DNA of 64,000 nt from Hemicordylus capensis. Lineage: Eukaryota; Chordata; Lepidosauria; Squamata; Cordylidae. The notes under the pieces were generated by a model. That model worked only from the letters and a program-made list of their open reading frames with translations, was not told the origin of the DNA and searched no databases. The DNA is taken from NCBI RefSeq assembly GCF_027244095.1, contig NC_069661.1:177787001-177851000 (forward strand). Reading direction: 5' to 3'. Shown piece after piece: positions 37,601 to 51,200 of the stretch (position 1 is its first letter; each line of letters begins with the position of its first letter). The position numbers were made by a program, and so were the translations under genes.

Positions 37601-40600
37601 TTTTATGTTCTGGGAAACATTTGGTTGACTAGGGGCAAATTTGTCTGCCATGTAAAATTGTAACTTGGTAGGAGAAAATATCAGGGTTTTTTGTTACTAA
37701 TTGACAAGATTAAATGTACATTACCTTGAAAGTCTATTTTTAAAATGGAAAAAAATAGTATTTGTATCTTCTACTGAGGATAAGAAGAGGGTAAAAAAAC
37801 CCAAATATTTATTTCATAAAGTTCCCTTCAAACACTTGGAGCTTGTGTCCAGCATATATACAATTAAATATATTTGGCTTGTTTTCCTTCTCTTGAAGTT
37901 GTAAATATATTTTGCATCATATCTGAGAGTAAAAAACAATTTCTTACGTCTTCAAGTTCTTTCACATAGCATTCTTAGGTATCATATTCCCAAGCAACAA
38001 TGATGGGATCACTGTGCCACAAATATAGGATAATTTTTTTTACACATCTTGTGCTTTGTTAAGCTCTGATGAGGCATTTGTAGCATGTCATGTAGGCTTG
38101 GGTGTGTTAAAATTGATGGAGGCATTGGTTTTAGAGGGTGGGACCCCTCTTATTTGTGGTATGGAGCTCAAGGTGCTGAATTTCATTTCATTTTGTCATT
38201 TGGTAGTAACTGAACTTAGGGTGTGTATGAGTGCTGGAACTGCACAAGAGTGCTTTCTCCTAGGAATCTGTCCCATGCCTGCTGCCATGGTGTTAAATTC
38301 CAGCATTGGGAATTGGCAGGGAATAGAACACTGTATGCTAAGGGCAGCTGTGGAATGTGGATTGTCAGCTGCCAACCCAGACAGAGCACTGGTACCCTTA
38401 AGACCTCTCTCTGGGGCTTGTACTGCAGTGGTCCAGCAATACTCTCTGGTTGCTATTAGTCTGTTGTGACTAGAGATACAATTCTGCCTGCCATGGAAAC
38501 AGAGTGGGGTGACTTGAAGACCTTAAAAGTACCACACCTATGATCTTACAACACAGGCTGTTCTCGCAAGCAGCTAAGCCAAGGCTTGACTGCCCATGGG
38601 AACCCGCGGAAGCTGACCACCTCTCAGTGGCTAACCCCCCAAAGAAGCCCGCCTCTTAAACAAGGTTAAGGGAGCAAGCACTCTCTTAACCATGTTGCCC
38701 TGACCATCTGTCATCACCAACTGCTTTTGGCACTGCAACATTGATGGGTGATTGCCTGTCACTGGGGGGAGCCCCACAATGCACCGTGCATTCGCGCAGT
38801 GCATTGTGGGATTCTCAGAGGCCAGGACGATGCATCTTAGACTCTGAGAGATTGGCCCTGCTCCGCACTGCATTTAGCAGGGCTGATGGTGTGGCAGCGT
38901 GGAACGCACTCCTACCAAACTTCCGAGGATTGTCTGGTGGGGGAAGGCAATGTTTGGGAAGCCTTCCCCCCTCTCCCCGCCTGGTTGTGAAGCAAGAGCC
39001 TGTCAACGATTAGAAAAGATGGTCATCTTCCGTTATTGAACTTATCCCTCCAGAAATTTAAAGAAAGTGTAAAGAACTTCTAAACTGCTCAGTCTTCCCC
39101 CTTCACATCAAACCAACTAAAATGGGCTTCTTTGCTCTCAAATTATAGTACTTTGTATTATGGTATGGTCTTTGTTTTCCGTTATTGTAATTCAAGTCTT
39201 TAATTTTGCTCCAAAGGTGCTTCAGTAAGATCCATTACTATATAGTAAGTAAGATATAGATAGTAAGATTCCATAAAGAATTAAAAAATAAATTATTTTA
39301 TTTTATTTTATTTTATTTTATTTTATTTTATTTTATTTTATTTTATTTATTTTATTTGTACACCGCCCTTCCAAAATGGCTCAGGGTGGTTGAAATCCAA
39401 GTGAAATCCAACTCACGTATATTAGATGAGTGGTAAACCACACAGCTGTTGTTGAACAACATAGTTGAACAGCATACTGGGCTTCAGTCTTCTCGGTGTT
39501 AAAATGAAAATCCAGAACTTGCTGATCTTATTGAAAAATGTTGCATGTCTAATGTGCAAAAACAATGTGTACTTAAAGCTTAATTATCACTTTCTTTCCT
39601 TAACTGTTACTCTACCCTGTATTTAATAATTCACAAATATGCACTTGGAAGAAAAAAAAACACAAGTTCTGATATTCAAAATGGTCAGGAAACAGTATTT
39701 TACAAATCACACTATAGTATGTAACATTAAACAATATAACGCATTGTCTTTCAGATTTAAAATGAGAAAAATTCTGTAAGGAGAAAAGTCCATTCAAAAT
39801 CTCTTCTGTCGTAATATTCTTCTGCTAGTTCAGTGTCTCCTCTTTTTCACAAATACAATGAAGGTAAACAACAGAGCCAAGTCTGTGAAAATGAACTAGA
39901 AATGCAAAGCATGTCTGCACAGGCATTGAGGTGAAATGGTTGCTATGGAGCCAGCAAACTCCAAGTACTGGAACTGGCTTTTCTAAATCGCATCTTTCAG
40001 TACCATGGTACTTGGTTCACATAACTTCACAGGCGGGGGGGAGTGTCATGTACAGTATGACAACTGTTGAAATTTTACTTCTGCCTTAAAATTGCACAGT
40101 AGAATTTAAATGTGTAGTACTGTTTAAAGTAAGTAGCTTACCAAATTTCAAAGCAATCCTAATTACTAGCCTCATGTTAGGTTGGTAGGAGTGTATTCTG
40201 CTTTTATTCTTGACAAAAATGTACCAATGGCCACTGTAGCAATGCAAAACATTCTGGTAGCTGCAAAGCATTCTGAAGTGTGCTACTGCTTGTTCTGTGC
40301 GTTGAGATTAAGGAAGAATAAAAATCACTATTCTGGGCAGATGATCTCAATGTAATTTTAAAGGAAAAAGCTAATAATTCCCAACAACATTTTTTTAAAA
40401 ATAGTGTCATAGTAAACCAGGTATATTTAACTTTGCTAACTGTAATTTTCTCCTTCCCCCCCCCTACACTGAAGGCTAGGGAGGTCTGCAGAATTGTGAG
40501 GAAAAGGTGTACACATAAACTTCCAGAGGAGTGCCCATGTTTATCCACTTCCTGGTGAAGTGGGTCCTAATCCACACAAGCATTTGCTACAATAAATCTA

Positions 40601-43600
40601 TTAGTTTTTAAGGTGCCCCATTATGCTGTATTTTCTTTCAAGAAGCAATCAACCAGAAATGCTAGCAAATCCTTTCTTTTAAAGGGTTGATTCCAGTGGG
40701 GCTTATGTTTAAGGAAGGCTTCTCTCTCTCCCTCACCCCACTGTCATATGTAGCTTTTGAATAAGGTATATAAAATGCACATTCATTAAATAAAAGGTTG
40801 AGCTTGCAAAGTATAATCAAGGCAGAGTTAGAAATGGTAGTGTTCTGCCCTGTGACATTTCCTTCCTAATTCCTTTTTAAAATGAGTCCCTTTTTAAAAC
40901 AAGTAGTATAGATAAATTCCTTTGTCAGCTGCTTGTCTGATGCTTAGAAGTTCTAATCTAAACCTAAGCAGATACTTTTAATACTAGAAAGAGCCTGGAG
41001 ATCAGAGCTCTGTGTTGTGATTGTAAGCGCTGTCAAAAAAGAAAAATTCCCTTTTCTTTTTGTAGAAGCATTTAAATTTGAATCTAATTTACAGCCAACA
41101 GTAGTATAGCAAAGATTAAATCTTTAAATGTTGCCAGTGTACTGATGGCAACAGCAGGGCAAGGGATCAGTGTAAGAATGCAAAAGTACAAAGAAAGACA
41201 GAGCTGGCTCATGTATATTTGGGGAGTAGTGAAGAGACAAACTTGCGGCTGGAGTAAGAATAAACAGGGAGCAAAGAGAAGACAAAATAGAGGGCAAGGA
41301 AAGGCAACATGAGAACTGAAGAGAGAATAAATGAAATGGAGTGCTTGTCAGTTTTGGCCCGTCGCCACATGGTTCAGTAAAATCCAAGGCTTGTGCATAC
41401 ACTTCATATGGATGTTAACAGATCACTCATCTGTAAAGAGGGCATACATCATAGTAGCTTTTGCTCTTAATGTTTCTGCATGTTCACAGATCCAAGGACA
41501 TGATGTTTGAAACTACGCATTGCACTGCTCGAGATTAGTCACTTTTGTGAAATTTAAAGTTCAGCTTTAGCAATCCAAAGCTTAAACCAATGTTCTGTTT
41601 ACATTTAATAAAATTATATTGTTATGTTATACTCTATAGTAAAGAAAACAGATACATCATTTAGTGAACAAACGTTTGTGGAGCAGTATGCCCGAAACTG
41701 AGCTTTGTTGAACTCTAATTTGTCCTCCTTCCTAAAGTTAGTCACCTGCCTTTCTGTTTGTAGAAAATTTCCAGTTAACTAAACTAATATGAAAGTTGAG
41801 TAGACTTTAAGCTGTGAAATTAGGGTCATCTTGGCAAAATTTCCAGCCAAAGTACTATAGTTAAGTGATAAAAATTCTAAGCACTGTAGAAAGGGCTGGG
41901 GTGGACAAGAGAGGATTCTGCCAGAATGACTTCCAGTTGAATAACGGTAGAAGAAAGATTAAAAGCAAGCAAGTTATTAAGTTCAGATATGTTTGCTGTT
42001 TAGAATAGCCAGTGCTGAAATATGTTCTGGAAAGGTGAACCCAGTTCCATCTAGACTACAGAGGGAGCTTTTCCCTTTCCTTCACTCAGCTGCCAGGAGT
42101 AAGATGCAGAATTCTAATTTGAAATTAATTTGAACTTGAAAGAGCATAACTTTGCCTGGATCATGCCCATAGGCTACTATTGTGATCAGGGGTGTACCAA
42201 GGTTGGAGTGGGCCCAGAGACAAAATTTTAAAATGGGCCCTTTGCTGCCCTACTCTTCTTCTCCTGGCCCCATGTCTGCTGCGGAAGAATATTAAGGACA
42301 TGTGTAATGTACAGGTGAAACTCGAAAAATTAGAATATCGTGCAAAAGTTCATTAATTTCAGTAATGTAAATTAAAAGGTGAAACTGATATATGAGATAG
42401 ACGCATTACATGCAAAGCGAGATAAGTCAAGTCTTAATTTGTTATAATTGTGATGATCATGGCGTACAGCTCATGAGAACCCCAAATCCACAATCCCAGA
42501 AAATTAGAACATGAAACCAATAAAACAAGGATTGTAAATAGAACAATATCAGACCTCTGAAAAGTATAAGCATGCATATGTATTCAGTACTTGGTTTGGG
42601 CCCCTTTTGCAGCAATTACTGCCTCAATGCGGCGTGGCATGGATGCTATCAGCCTGTGGCACTGCTGAGGTGTTATGGAAGACCAGGATGCTTCAATAGC
42701 GGCCTTCAGCTCTTCTGCATTGTTTGGTCTCATGTCTCTCATCCTTCTCTTGGCAATGCCCCATAGATTCTCTATGGGGTTCAGGTCAGGCGAGTTTGCT
42801 GGCCAGTCAAGCACAGTAATCCCATGGTCATTGAACCAGGTTTTGGTACTTTTGGCAGTGTGGGCAGGTGCCAAGTCCTGCTGGAAAATGAAGTCAGCAT
42901 CCCCATATAGCTCGTCTGCGGAAGAAAGCATGAAGTGCTCCAAAATCTCCTGATAGACGGCTGCGTTGACCCTGGACTTAATGAAGCACAGTGGACCAAC
43001 ACCAGCAGATGACATGGCTCCCCAAATCAACACAGACTGTGGAAACTTCACACTGGACTTCAAGCATCTTGCATTGTGTGCCTCTCCATTCTTCATCCAC
43101 ACTCTGGGTCCTTGGTTTCCAAGTGAGATGCAAAAGTTGCTCTCATCAGAAAAGAGGACTTTGGACCACTGAGCAACAGACCAGTTCTTTTTTTCTTGAG
43201 CCCAGGTAAGACGCTTCTGACGTTGTTTGTTGTTCAGGAGTGGCTTGACAAGAGGAATACGACATTTGAAGCCCATGTCCAGGATCCGTCTGTATGTGGT
43301 GGCTCTTGATGCACTAACTCCAGCCTCAGTCCACTCCTTGTGAAAGTCCCCAACACTTTTGAATGGCCTTTTCCTGACAATCCTCTCCAGGCTGCGGTCA
43401 TCCCTGCTGCTTGTGCACCTTTTTCTTCCACACTTTTCCCTTCCACATAACGTTCTATTAATGTGCTTTGATACAGCACTTTGGGAACATCCAACTTCTT
43501 TTGCAATTACCTTTTGAGGCTTTCCCTCCTTATGGAGGGTGTCAGTGATGGTTTTCTGCACAACTGTCAAGTCAGCAGTCTTTCCCATGATTGTGATTCC

Positions 43601-46600
43601 TAATGAACCAGACTGAGAGACCATTTAAAGGCTCAGGAACCCTTTGCAGGTGTTATGGATTGATTAGCTGATTGGAGTGGGACACCTGGAGCCTAGACTG
43701 TTGAACCTTTTCACAATATTCTAATTTTCTGGGATTGTGGATTTGGGGTTCTCATGAGCTGTACGCCATGATCATCACAATTATAACAAATTAAGGCTTG
43801 ACTTATCTCGCTTTGCATGTAATGCATCTATCTCATATATGAGTTTCACCTTTTAATTTGCATTACTGAAATTAATGAACTTTTGCACGGTATTCTAATT
43901 TTTCGAGTTTCACCTGTAGTTTAGCAGAGGACAGGAGACTACAGTTACAAGGTGTATATATCAGAACCAAATAATACAACATTATCATCTTTGTGAAGTA
44001 CAAGGAGGCAATTCATGCTTGCTACCACAAAACCAGCTCTCCTCTCCTTCTATGGGTTCCGAAGGAAGCTTCTGTTCCAAGATTAACAATTTTTGTCAGG
44101 GCTGTAGCATGGTGGGATTTAAAGCAACAACAATATTTTTCATTTGGAAATGGCAGGTGAAGGGATATCCAGGCAAACCACAGTTTAAAATTAGCAAACA
44201 ACCTAGGATGCTAGGCTAGCTCCACTCTTCCCCAACCCTCAAGTATTGTGAGCCAATCTGGGAGCCAGGAACATTTTTTTGAGAATTTGTTTGGTTGAAA
44301 AACAATTGAATACTGGCTTAATCCGTGCAGAGCATCTGTGCACTAGTACTTGATTGCTCCCCTCAGCCCCTGCCACAGCCCTCCTCATCTCAGAGATCTC
44401 TCCACCCTCACCTGAACCACACTCCTGCTCCTCCTGCTCCATCCCGTTGCTTCCATCCCCCTCACCCCTCTTGGTTACTCCTCTATCCCTTTAATCCATC
44501 CCCCTCACCCCTCTTGCTTGCTGCTGCAGCGTTACTGGTGCCTATTGGCCCAAACTGCAGCTCCCTATCTCCAGAGACCTCCCCACCCTCACCCCACCTC
44601 TGCTCCTCCCCACAGGAGCAGCAGCAGCGATTGACCGGGCCCTTCATTGCTGCTGCCACCGCCATGTCCACTTGTTCCCCTTAGGCTGCTGACAGGCACA
44701 GCCCTGCCCCTTGCCTGCCTGCCTCCTTCTACGAATGGCCTTGGTAGCCCCAAACAGCAGCAGTGGTTGACTGGGCCCTTCATTGCTGCTGCTGCTGCTG
44801 CCGCCACCATGGCTGCTCATTCCCCTCAGGCTACTGACAGGCTCGGACCCGTCCCTCACCCTTCCTTCTTTCTCTCTTTCCTTCCCTTCTTTTTCTCTCT
44901 TTCTCTCTCTACTTGCTCTTACCCTCTGTCTTTCTTCTCCCCTCTCTCCCCATTCCTGAGTTAACAGATCTTGTTTCCTCATCTAATTCACACAGTGGCA
45001 GCCTCCTTCTCTTGGAGGAGCTCTTTCCTCCCTCACGACCCCTCTCTTCGCAGACCCCTGCCCACTATCCTTCTATTTTGTGTGTGTGTGTGTGTGTGTG
45101 TATTCATTCCTCTCCTCTACTATCAAGAACAGCTTCTGACCAGAAACAGTTGCATTCCAACTGCCCTTAACCAACAGAGGCTCCTCCTCCCTATCTGCAT
45201 ATGGATTCCCCACTGCCCAATCACTGTGCCACTGGCTCCTCCTCCCTATCTGCATATGGAATTCTCACTGCCCAATCACCATGGTGCTTCTGCTCTCACA
45301 GGCTCCTCCCTATCTGCATATGGAATCTCCATTGCCCAGTCAGGTGCTTCTGCTCGTGAACTCTCATGAGAGCTGCCACACACAGGATTAGCCACAGGTA
45401 GGCCTTAGAGAATTATATATATACATATTTTCAACAACCACCATCAACCAACCAACCAACCAATAAACTCCCTGCCGCCACCCCCTCTTTCTTTTCCACA
45501 GAGAGGAAAACTACTCATTGCAAGTTCTGAGGGGAAGATTACATGGGTCATCAGGACTTAAAGGGAAGAACCCAATCACTTAAAATCATCATTCTTTAAA
45601 AGTTACAAATAGCTCAGCCACAAACAAGGGCTCAGGGAGGGGGACACACAGACACATAAAGGAAGGCTTTCAATTGGGGAAATAAAATCTCTCCCTCTCT
45701 CACAAACACACACTCACACCTCACTCACTCACTCCATAAATGTGGGAAGCAGGGGGGAAACTAAATCACACACAAAAAGATAAGGGTTGACTTTGCTTTC
45801 CACTTGAACAGCTAGCTCCCAGCTGAACTCTGTGCTAACTCAGTTGCCGAGCAGGGGAGGTGCTCAAGATGAGAAAAACCAATCAGAGAAAGTTCCTGCT
45901 GCTGAGGAAAGACAGGGCTGCTTTAAGTCTTTCATTTCTCTGCTGCAGCAGCCTCTCTCCTTCTGACTGACAAAAGAGAAATTGGGAGTCACAGAGAACC
46001 TACTTGGGGGCGGGGGCTGCAGCTCAGCTTGGGGGAAGGGAGAAACTTTTGGACTGGCAAGGCCCACTATTGCCCACACTCCTGGCTATGGGACTGGAGA
46101 GAGGGCAAGGACTGGCCTTGGGGAGGGGGCCCTCAGAGACTGTGGGCCAGGAGACATTTGTCTCCCTTTGTCTTATTACTGGTACACCCTTGATTGTGAT
46201 ACTAGTTGCATGGAGAGGAGAGGAGAGCTGGTCTTGTGGTAGCAAGCATGACTTGTCCCCATAGCTAAGTAGGGTCTGCCCTGGTCGCTTATGAATGGGA
46301 GACTTGATGTGTAAGTACTGCAAGATATTCCCCTCAGGAGATGAAGCCGCTCTGGGAAGAGCAGAAGGTTTCAAGTTCCCTCCCTGGCTTCTCCAAGATA
46401 GGGCTGAGAGAGATTCCTGCCTGCAACCTTGGAGAAGCCGCTGCCAGTCTGTGAAGACAATACTGAGCTAGATAGACCAAGGGTCTGACTCAGTATATGG
46501 CAGTTTCCTATGTTCCTATGGTCTCTTCCTCACATAATCTAGGTCACAAACCCATTGTATTTACAATAGAAGTTTCTAGACCCAGAGTTGATGCTGTCAA

Positions 46601-48245
46601 TATTTACTACCTTGATAATGAAAATAATAGAGTTTTAGACTTAAATCAGTAGACTCATTCATAGCTCAACACAGTATTTACTGTGTGTTCTTGGAGTGAA
46701 ATCTGATTTTAGCCAGAATTTAAAAATAATGTGCACTGAGAGACTACTGTTGTCCTTGCTTCTGCTGAAGGCAAAATATACTGACTGGTCCAGAAAGAGT
46801 TCAAAAAGCTTTTGTAGATCATACTGAAAGCTCAGTCAAAGGATTTTCTCATCTGGCCAGTGATCCACATCACTACTCTATCTACTGCAGCTGTGGTAAA
46901 AAAGAGTTCCTGTTTTTAATGATGATTTACTTCACTGTCGTTGGAATAATACATTAAGCATTGATGTTATTTCAGTAGTCATGTGTTGTGATGAATATAT
47001 TTTAGAACAGGGCTTTTAAAATTACTATTGTATCTCCTAGTCTCTTAGAAGAACTATTGTGAAAATAAGCTTTACATGCATCTGGAAAATGAAGTTGGTT
47101 TTGCATATCAAGGACTCCAAGAAAGAAATGAAGTCCAAATGCCAGAATTGGTTCATAGAACACAGTGTCTGCAGCTGTCTGGAGATTTTATTCTTCATAT
47201 GCCAGTTGATACCCAGTTTTGACCTTCTGAGCAGTGTTCCTAACATTCTGACATAGTACATAATTTAGAAACACACTCTTTGAAATGTAATTTACAGGGG
47301 AAAGTGGTCTCCTAAATCTTATTTACCTCGTAGTGAAGTAGGTACTGATTAGTTCAGCAAAAAATACATTGTGTGTGTTTTAACCTCTGGAATAATGTTA
47401 CTATAAGAAGAAGTTTCTTTCTCTTTACCATGTATTGTAGTTAATACTATTTACTAATCCCCTGATTATTTGGTTTGTACAACATCAACATTTCACTGGG
47501 CTATTTACATTATTATGATATGCAGTAAGTTGTTATGATTTGCAGTAATAATTATTATTGGACTTCTCTCACCTTGTAAGGACATAGTTGTATACTTCAT
47601 GGACCTTGAAATGTTCATGCACTTTTCATGTAACTATTTTGCATTAGCCCCATGTGCTGCCTTCCACTGATCAACTTTGATGTAGATGTTCTCTTGTTTC
47701 TGTCTCAGCCACGTGTATGCCTGGATTCTGCTGGCTTAATTATTTAGACTAGAGCATGTACTGAGTCTTGGCAAATGACAGTTTGATAATTGATGTTTTG
47801 TAGGAGGAAATGTCAGTCTAGGTGATAAACTGTTAACAGGAGCGCCTTAACCCTTTTGCAACTGAGAAGTGAAAGCGTTGTTTGTTATCTGGACTGCAGA
47901 GACTGCAGGTGAAATGTTAAGGCATGTTTTATATAGTGGAGAGAGAAGTCTTATGTGACTAAACCTTTTAATTCCTGACTTCCATAAATATTGTAAGATT
48001 ACATATGACCAGAATAGCAACCTTTATAGCTTCACAATGAGTTCTATTTGCAATGTCTAACCTTTAGTTAGGAATATATCAGTAACGAATAATTGGTTTG
48101 TAGCTCTGATTATGCTGTAGCCATGTCGGAAATGAGCCACTCTGTAGGATTACAATCATAATCTAGGATTAAGGTGCAGCATCTTTTTGCTAATAAAGGA
48201 ACACAACTGTGGTTGCAGCATGGTTGAATGGTGTGTGTGTGTGTG

Positions 48246-48297
<52 letters not shown>

Positions 48298-51200
48298 ACA
48301 CCCCAAAACTGTATAGAATTTAGGAAAAACCATTTTATCCCTGATATTGAAATACTTGTCACATTGTCCAGTGAAACATTTATATTTTATATTGCAAACT
48401 TCTGAAAAATAGAATCTTGTTAGGGGAAAAGTTCTACAGGTCTTACAATCAAGTTACATTTTTATAATTTAATTGCAAGACCTGTGGAGCCTTTTCCCAA
48501 ACAGGAAAGTATATTAACAAGTTATCAACCCATATTTTTTATTTTATATCTGCAGTTTAAACTGAGTTTCTGCAGTGGTTTATATGAGAGATCAATTTTT
48601 TCTATCTTTATCCTACAGAATTTTGTCTTTTAAATAAAGGATGTCATGCAGCTTATGTTTCATTTTGCATAGGACCTAAGGATGTCATGCAGCTTCTGTT
48701 TCATTTTGCATAGTATCTAAGACATTTCATTCTGCATAGGATCTGTAAGTGGGGTGGAATACAATTTTTCTTTCTGGCAGTAGCTCTACCTGAGCTACTG
48801 TAGGTGAGAGCTCTAAACCCTCAGGGTGGGGCTTCTGGGATGTCACAGGGAGCTGCCACCAATATTCAAATGAAGTATTTCATCTTATATTTGAATGAAG
48901 TCTTTGTAAGTTGCTACAACTGATCCTTTATGATGGCTTATAGCAAATCTTCAGCCACCTAATGGTGCATTGGGGAAATGACTTGACTAGCAAGTCAGAG
49001 GTTGCCGCTGGTATGTTTCCCAGACTATGAGAAACACCTATATCGGGCAGCAGCAATATAGGAAGATGCTGAAAGGCATCATCTCATACTGTGCGGGAGG
49101 TGGCAATAGTAAACCCCTTCTGAATTCTACCGAAGAAAACCACAGGGCTCTGTGGTTGCTAGGAGTCGATACCAACTCGATGGCACACTTTACCTTTGTA
49201 ACGAATCCTCACTTATACATCTTGTTGAACAGCTAAACAAGTGTTAACTGGTTGCAGTGCTGCTTTTGTTTAGATCAGAAATACAGTCACACAGCACCCC
49301 GGGCAGTGTCACTAGTTAAATTCAGCAAATACAGTACTATAACAATACTTTATAGGTAAAATGACTTTTATTTTTGGCTCCCACTTGGAATGTTGAGTCA
49401 TGTCTTGGGTAAGCAGATGGGATATTTTTATAGCTTCCCTGCATTGTATTGCAGTAAATCAAATTTACTTTGACACCAATAGAGAGTGAATAAAAATTGA
49501 ACACTGGATGTGTGATTTAAGAGGGTTGTTTAATTTGCGTCCTGTAATATTTTAGCCAAGTACCTGTGAAGAAGGATGTCTCAATATCTTGCTTTATGTT
49601 TAATTTGCAGGATGGGGGACTGCTTTTAAATAACCCTACAGCTTTAGCAGTGCATGAGTGCAAGTGTCTTTGGCCAAATGTGCCACTACAGTGTGTAATA
49701 TCCCTAGGAACCGGCCGATATGAGAGTGAAGGGAAAACCAATGTCACCTATACAAGTCTGAAAGCGAAACTGACTAATGTCATCAGCAGTGCCACTGATA
49801 CTGAAGGTTTGTACTAGTGATTAATGTCTTGTTCTGTAGTCACCATTTGTAACTCTTTGAGGGTATTAGCTTAAAGTTTTGCATGATTATAAACAGTATG
49901 GCAGATATTATATTGAGATAAACATGAAAATATATTTAAATAAAGGTGGTAATATTGACATAAAAGCATATTCTGTTTTTATCAAGGCCATGTTTCATAA
50001 CCTTTGTTAAAATTGGGGTTATTTTGTGAATTTCCTGTATCAAAATGAAGCTTTGGGTTTAGTTCAAATACAAACCAGCATTAAAATATTTATCTATAAG
50101 GCTGTGTGTAAATCAAAAATACATTGTTTCAATTCATATGATTAAAAATACATGCATTTATGATACATTTAAAATGTTTTCCTTTGTGTTTGACTGATAT
50201 ATTGGGTTAGATACTTGGTGAATAAAGACTGGACTGGCGTCTGATGATAAAGCTTTCTAGATATGCATTTAAATTAACTGCCTGAGACTGTACCTTGATT
50301 ATGTTGCTATTAAGCTCACTCTCGACTGATGACTATATCACAGCTGAAAAGTGTGGCCATAATGCTGATGAAGGGTTGAAAATGCAAAGCTCTAGACTCA
50401 AAGGTTATCTGCCTCAAATTTCAGGAAGAATGCTGGGATAAGCATTATCATAATCAAGGAAGGATTTTTAAGAGTTTGGCATGGTGGTAATAAATGAGCA
50501 GAATAAGGGGAGATACTTTTGCCCATATTTCACTTCATTGTTTGGCAGTGTAAAAGTAAGCATTTGATCCAAGTCATCTCTACTATCTGTTCAGTTATTT
50601 ATTTAAGGGCTTGTTTGATTTATCCAGTAGCTCAACTATAGTTGAGCTATTGGATAAATCAAACAAGTAACACTGAAACTTCTTGGGGGTCGATATCAAA
50701 CTTGCCAACAAATTTGGGTTTTCATAGTTCACACATTCATATTCATTCTCTCTTTCTCAGCTATGGAGCTGAGCCAAAGGCTTCATAGAAGAGGTGGGTT
50801 TTAGGAGAAAGTTTAAAGAAATTAGAGCACTGTGGACAGAAGTTCCAGGCATCTGAGACAGCAGGTGTTAAAGGGTAGACTCATTTGAAGGAGTAAAAAA
50901 CAACACCACACATTGCTTCTTTATCCCCTCAGCTAAATATCTGATTATTTTCTACCTTGGATACTGCAGGCAGAAATACTGATTATTTTTATTTCTGGCA
51001 TTATTTTGTCTACTATTACTTAGTCCTCTATTATTCAGACCTCCAACATGCAAATCACTCACTTATCTAGTTTTTAGAAATGAAAGTAGAAGAAACCCTA
51101 CTTAAATTCCTCCTTTGATTTCCCTATCGCCTTCCAAATCTCCTTGCGATAAAAGCTCTTTAAGGCCTTGCCCCAGTTTTATCTTTCTCCCATCTTACCC

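Larger units (their letters stand above)
42187..46192. mobile_element. hAT element, 4.0 kb, host of nested insertions
   Basis: The ends CAGGGGTGTACCA and TGGTACACCCTTG are near-perfect 13 bp inverted repeats. They are flanked on both sides by ATTGTGAT (42179-42186 and 46193-46200), a perfect 8 bp duplication typical of hAT. Inside are a complete Tc1 (42312-43916), a 5S-SINE fragment and a Helitron-like segment. No hAT transposase was recognised, so the element was probably non-autonomous before being filled. Related ends occur at 24,012-24,070 and near 61,740-61,792. Confidence 0.82.

Noticed and set aside
38056-38469. A 137-residue open frame in intron 8
   Set aside because: No motif, no family, no splice context; compatible with chance.
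44644-44982. Charged and Pro-rich frames on both strands
   Set aside because: They arise from GC-rich tandem repeats in the Helitron-like segment.
46258-46330. A 5S rRNA gene
   Set aside because: Only the internal promoter region is similar and it continues into a SINE body; the rest of 5S is missing.
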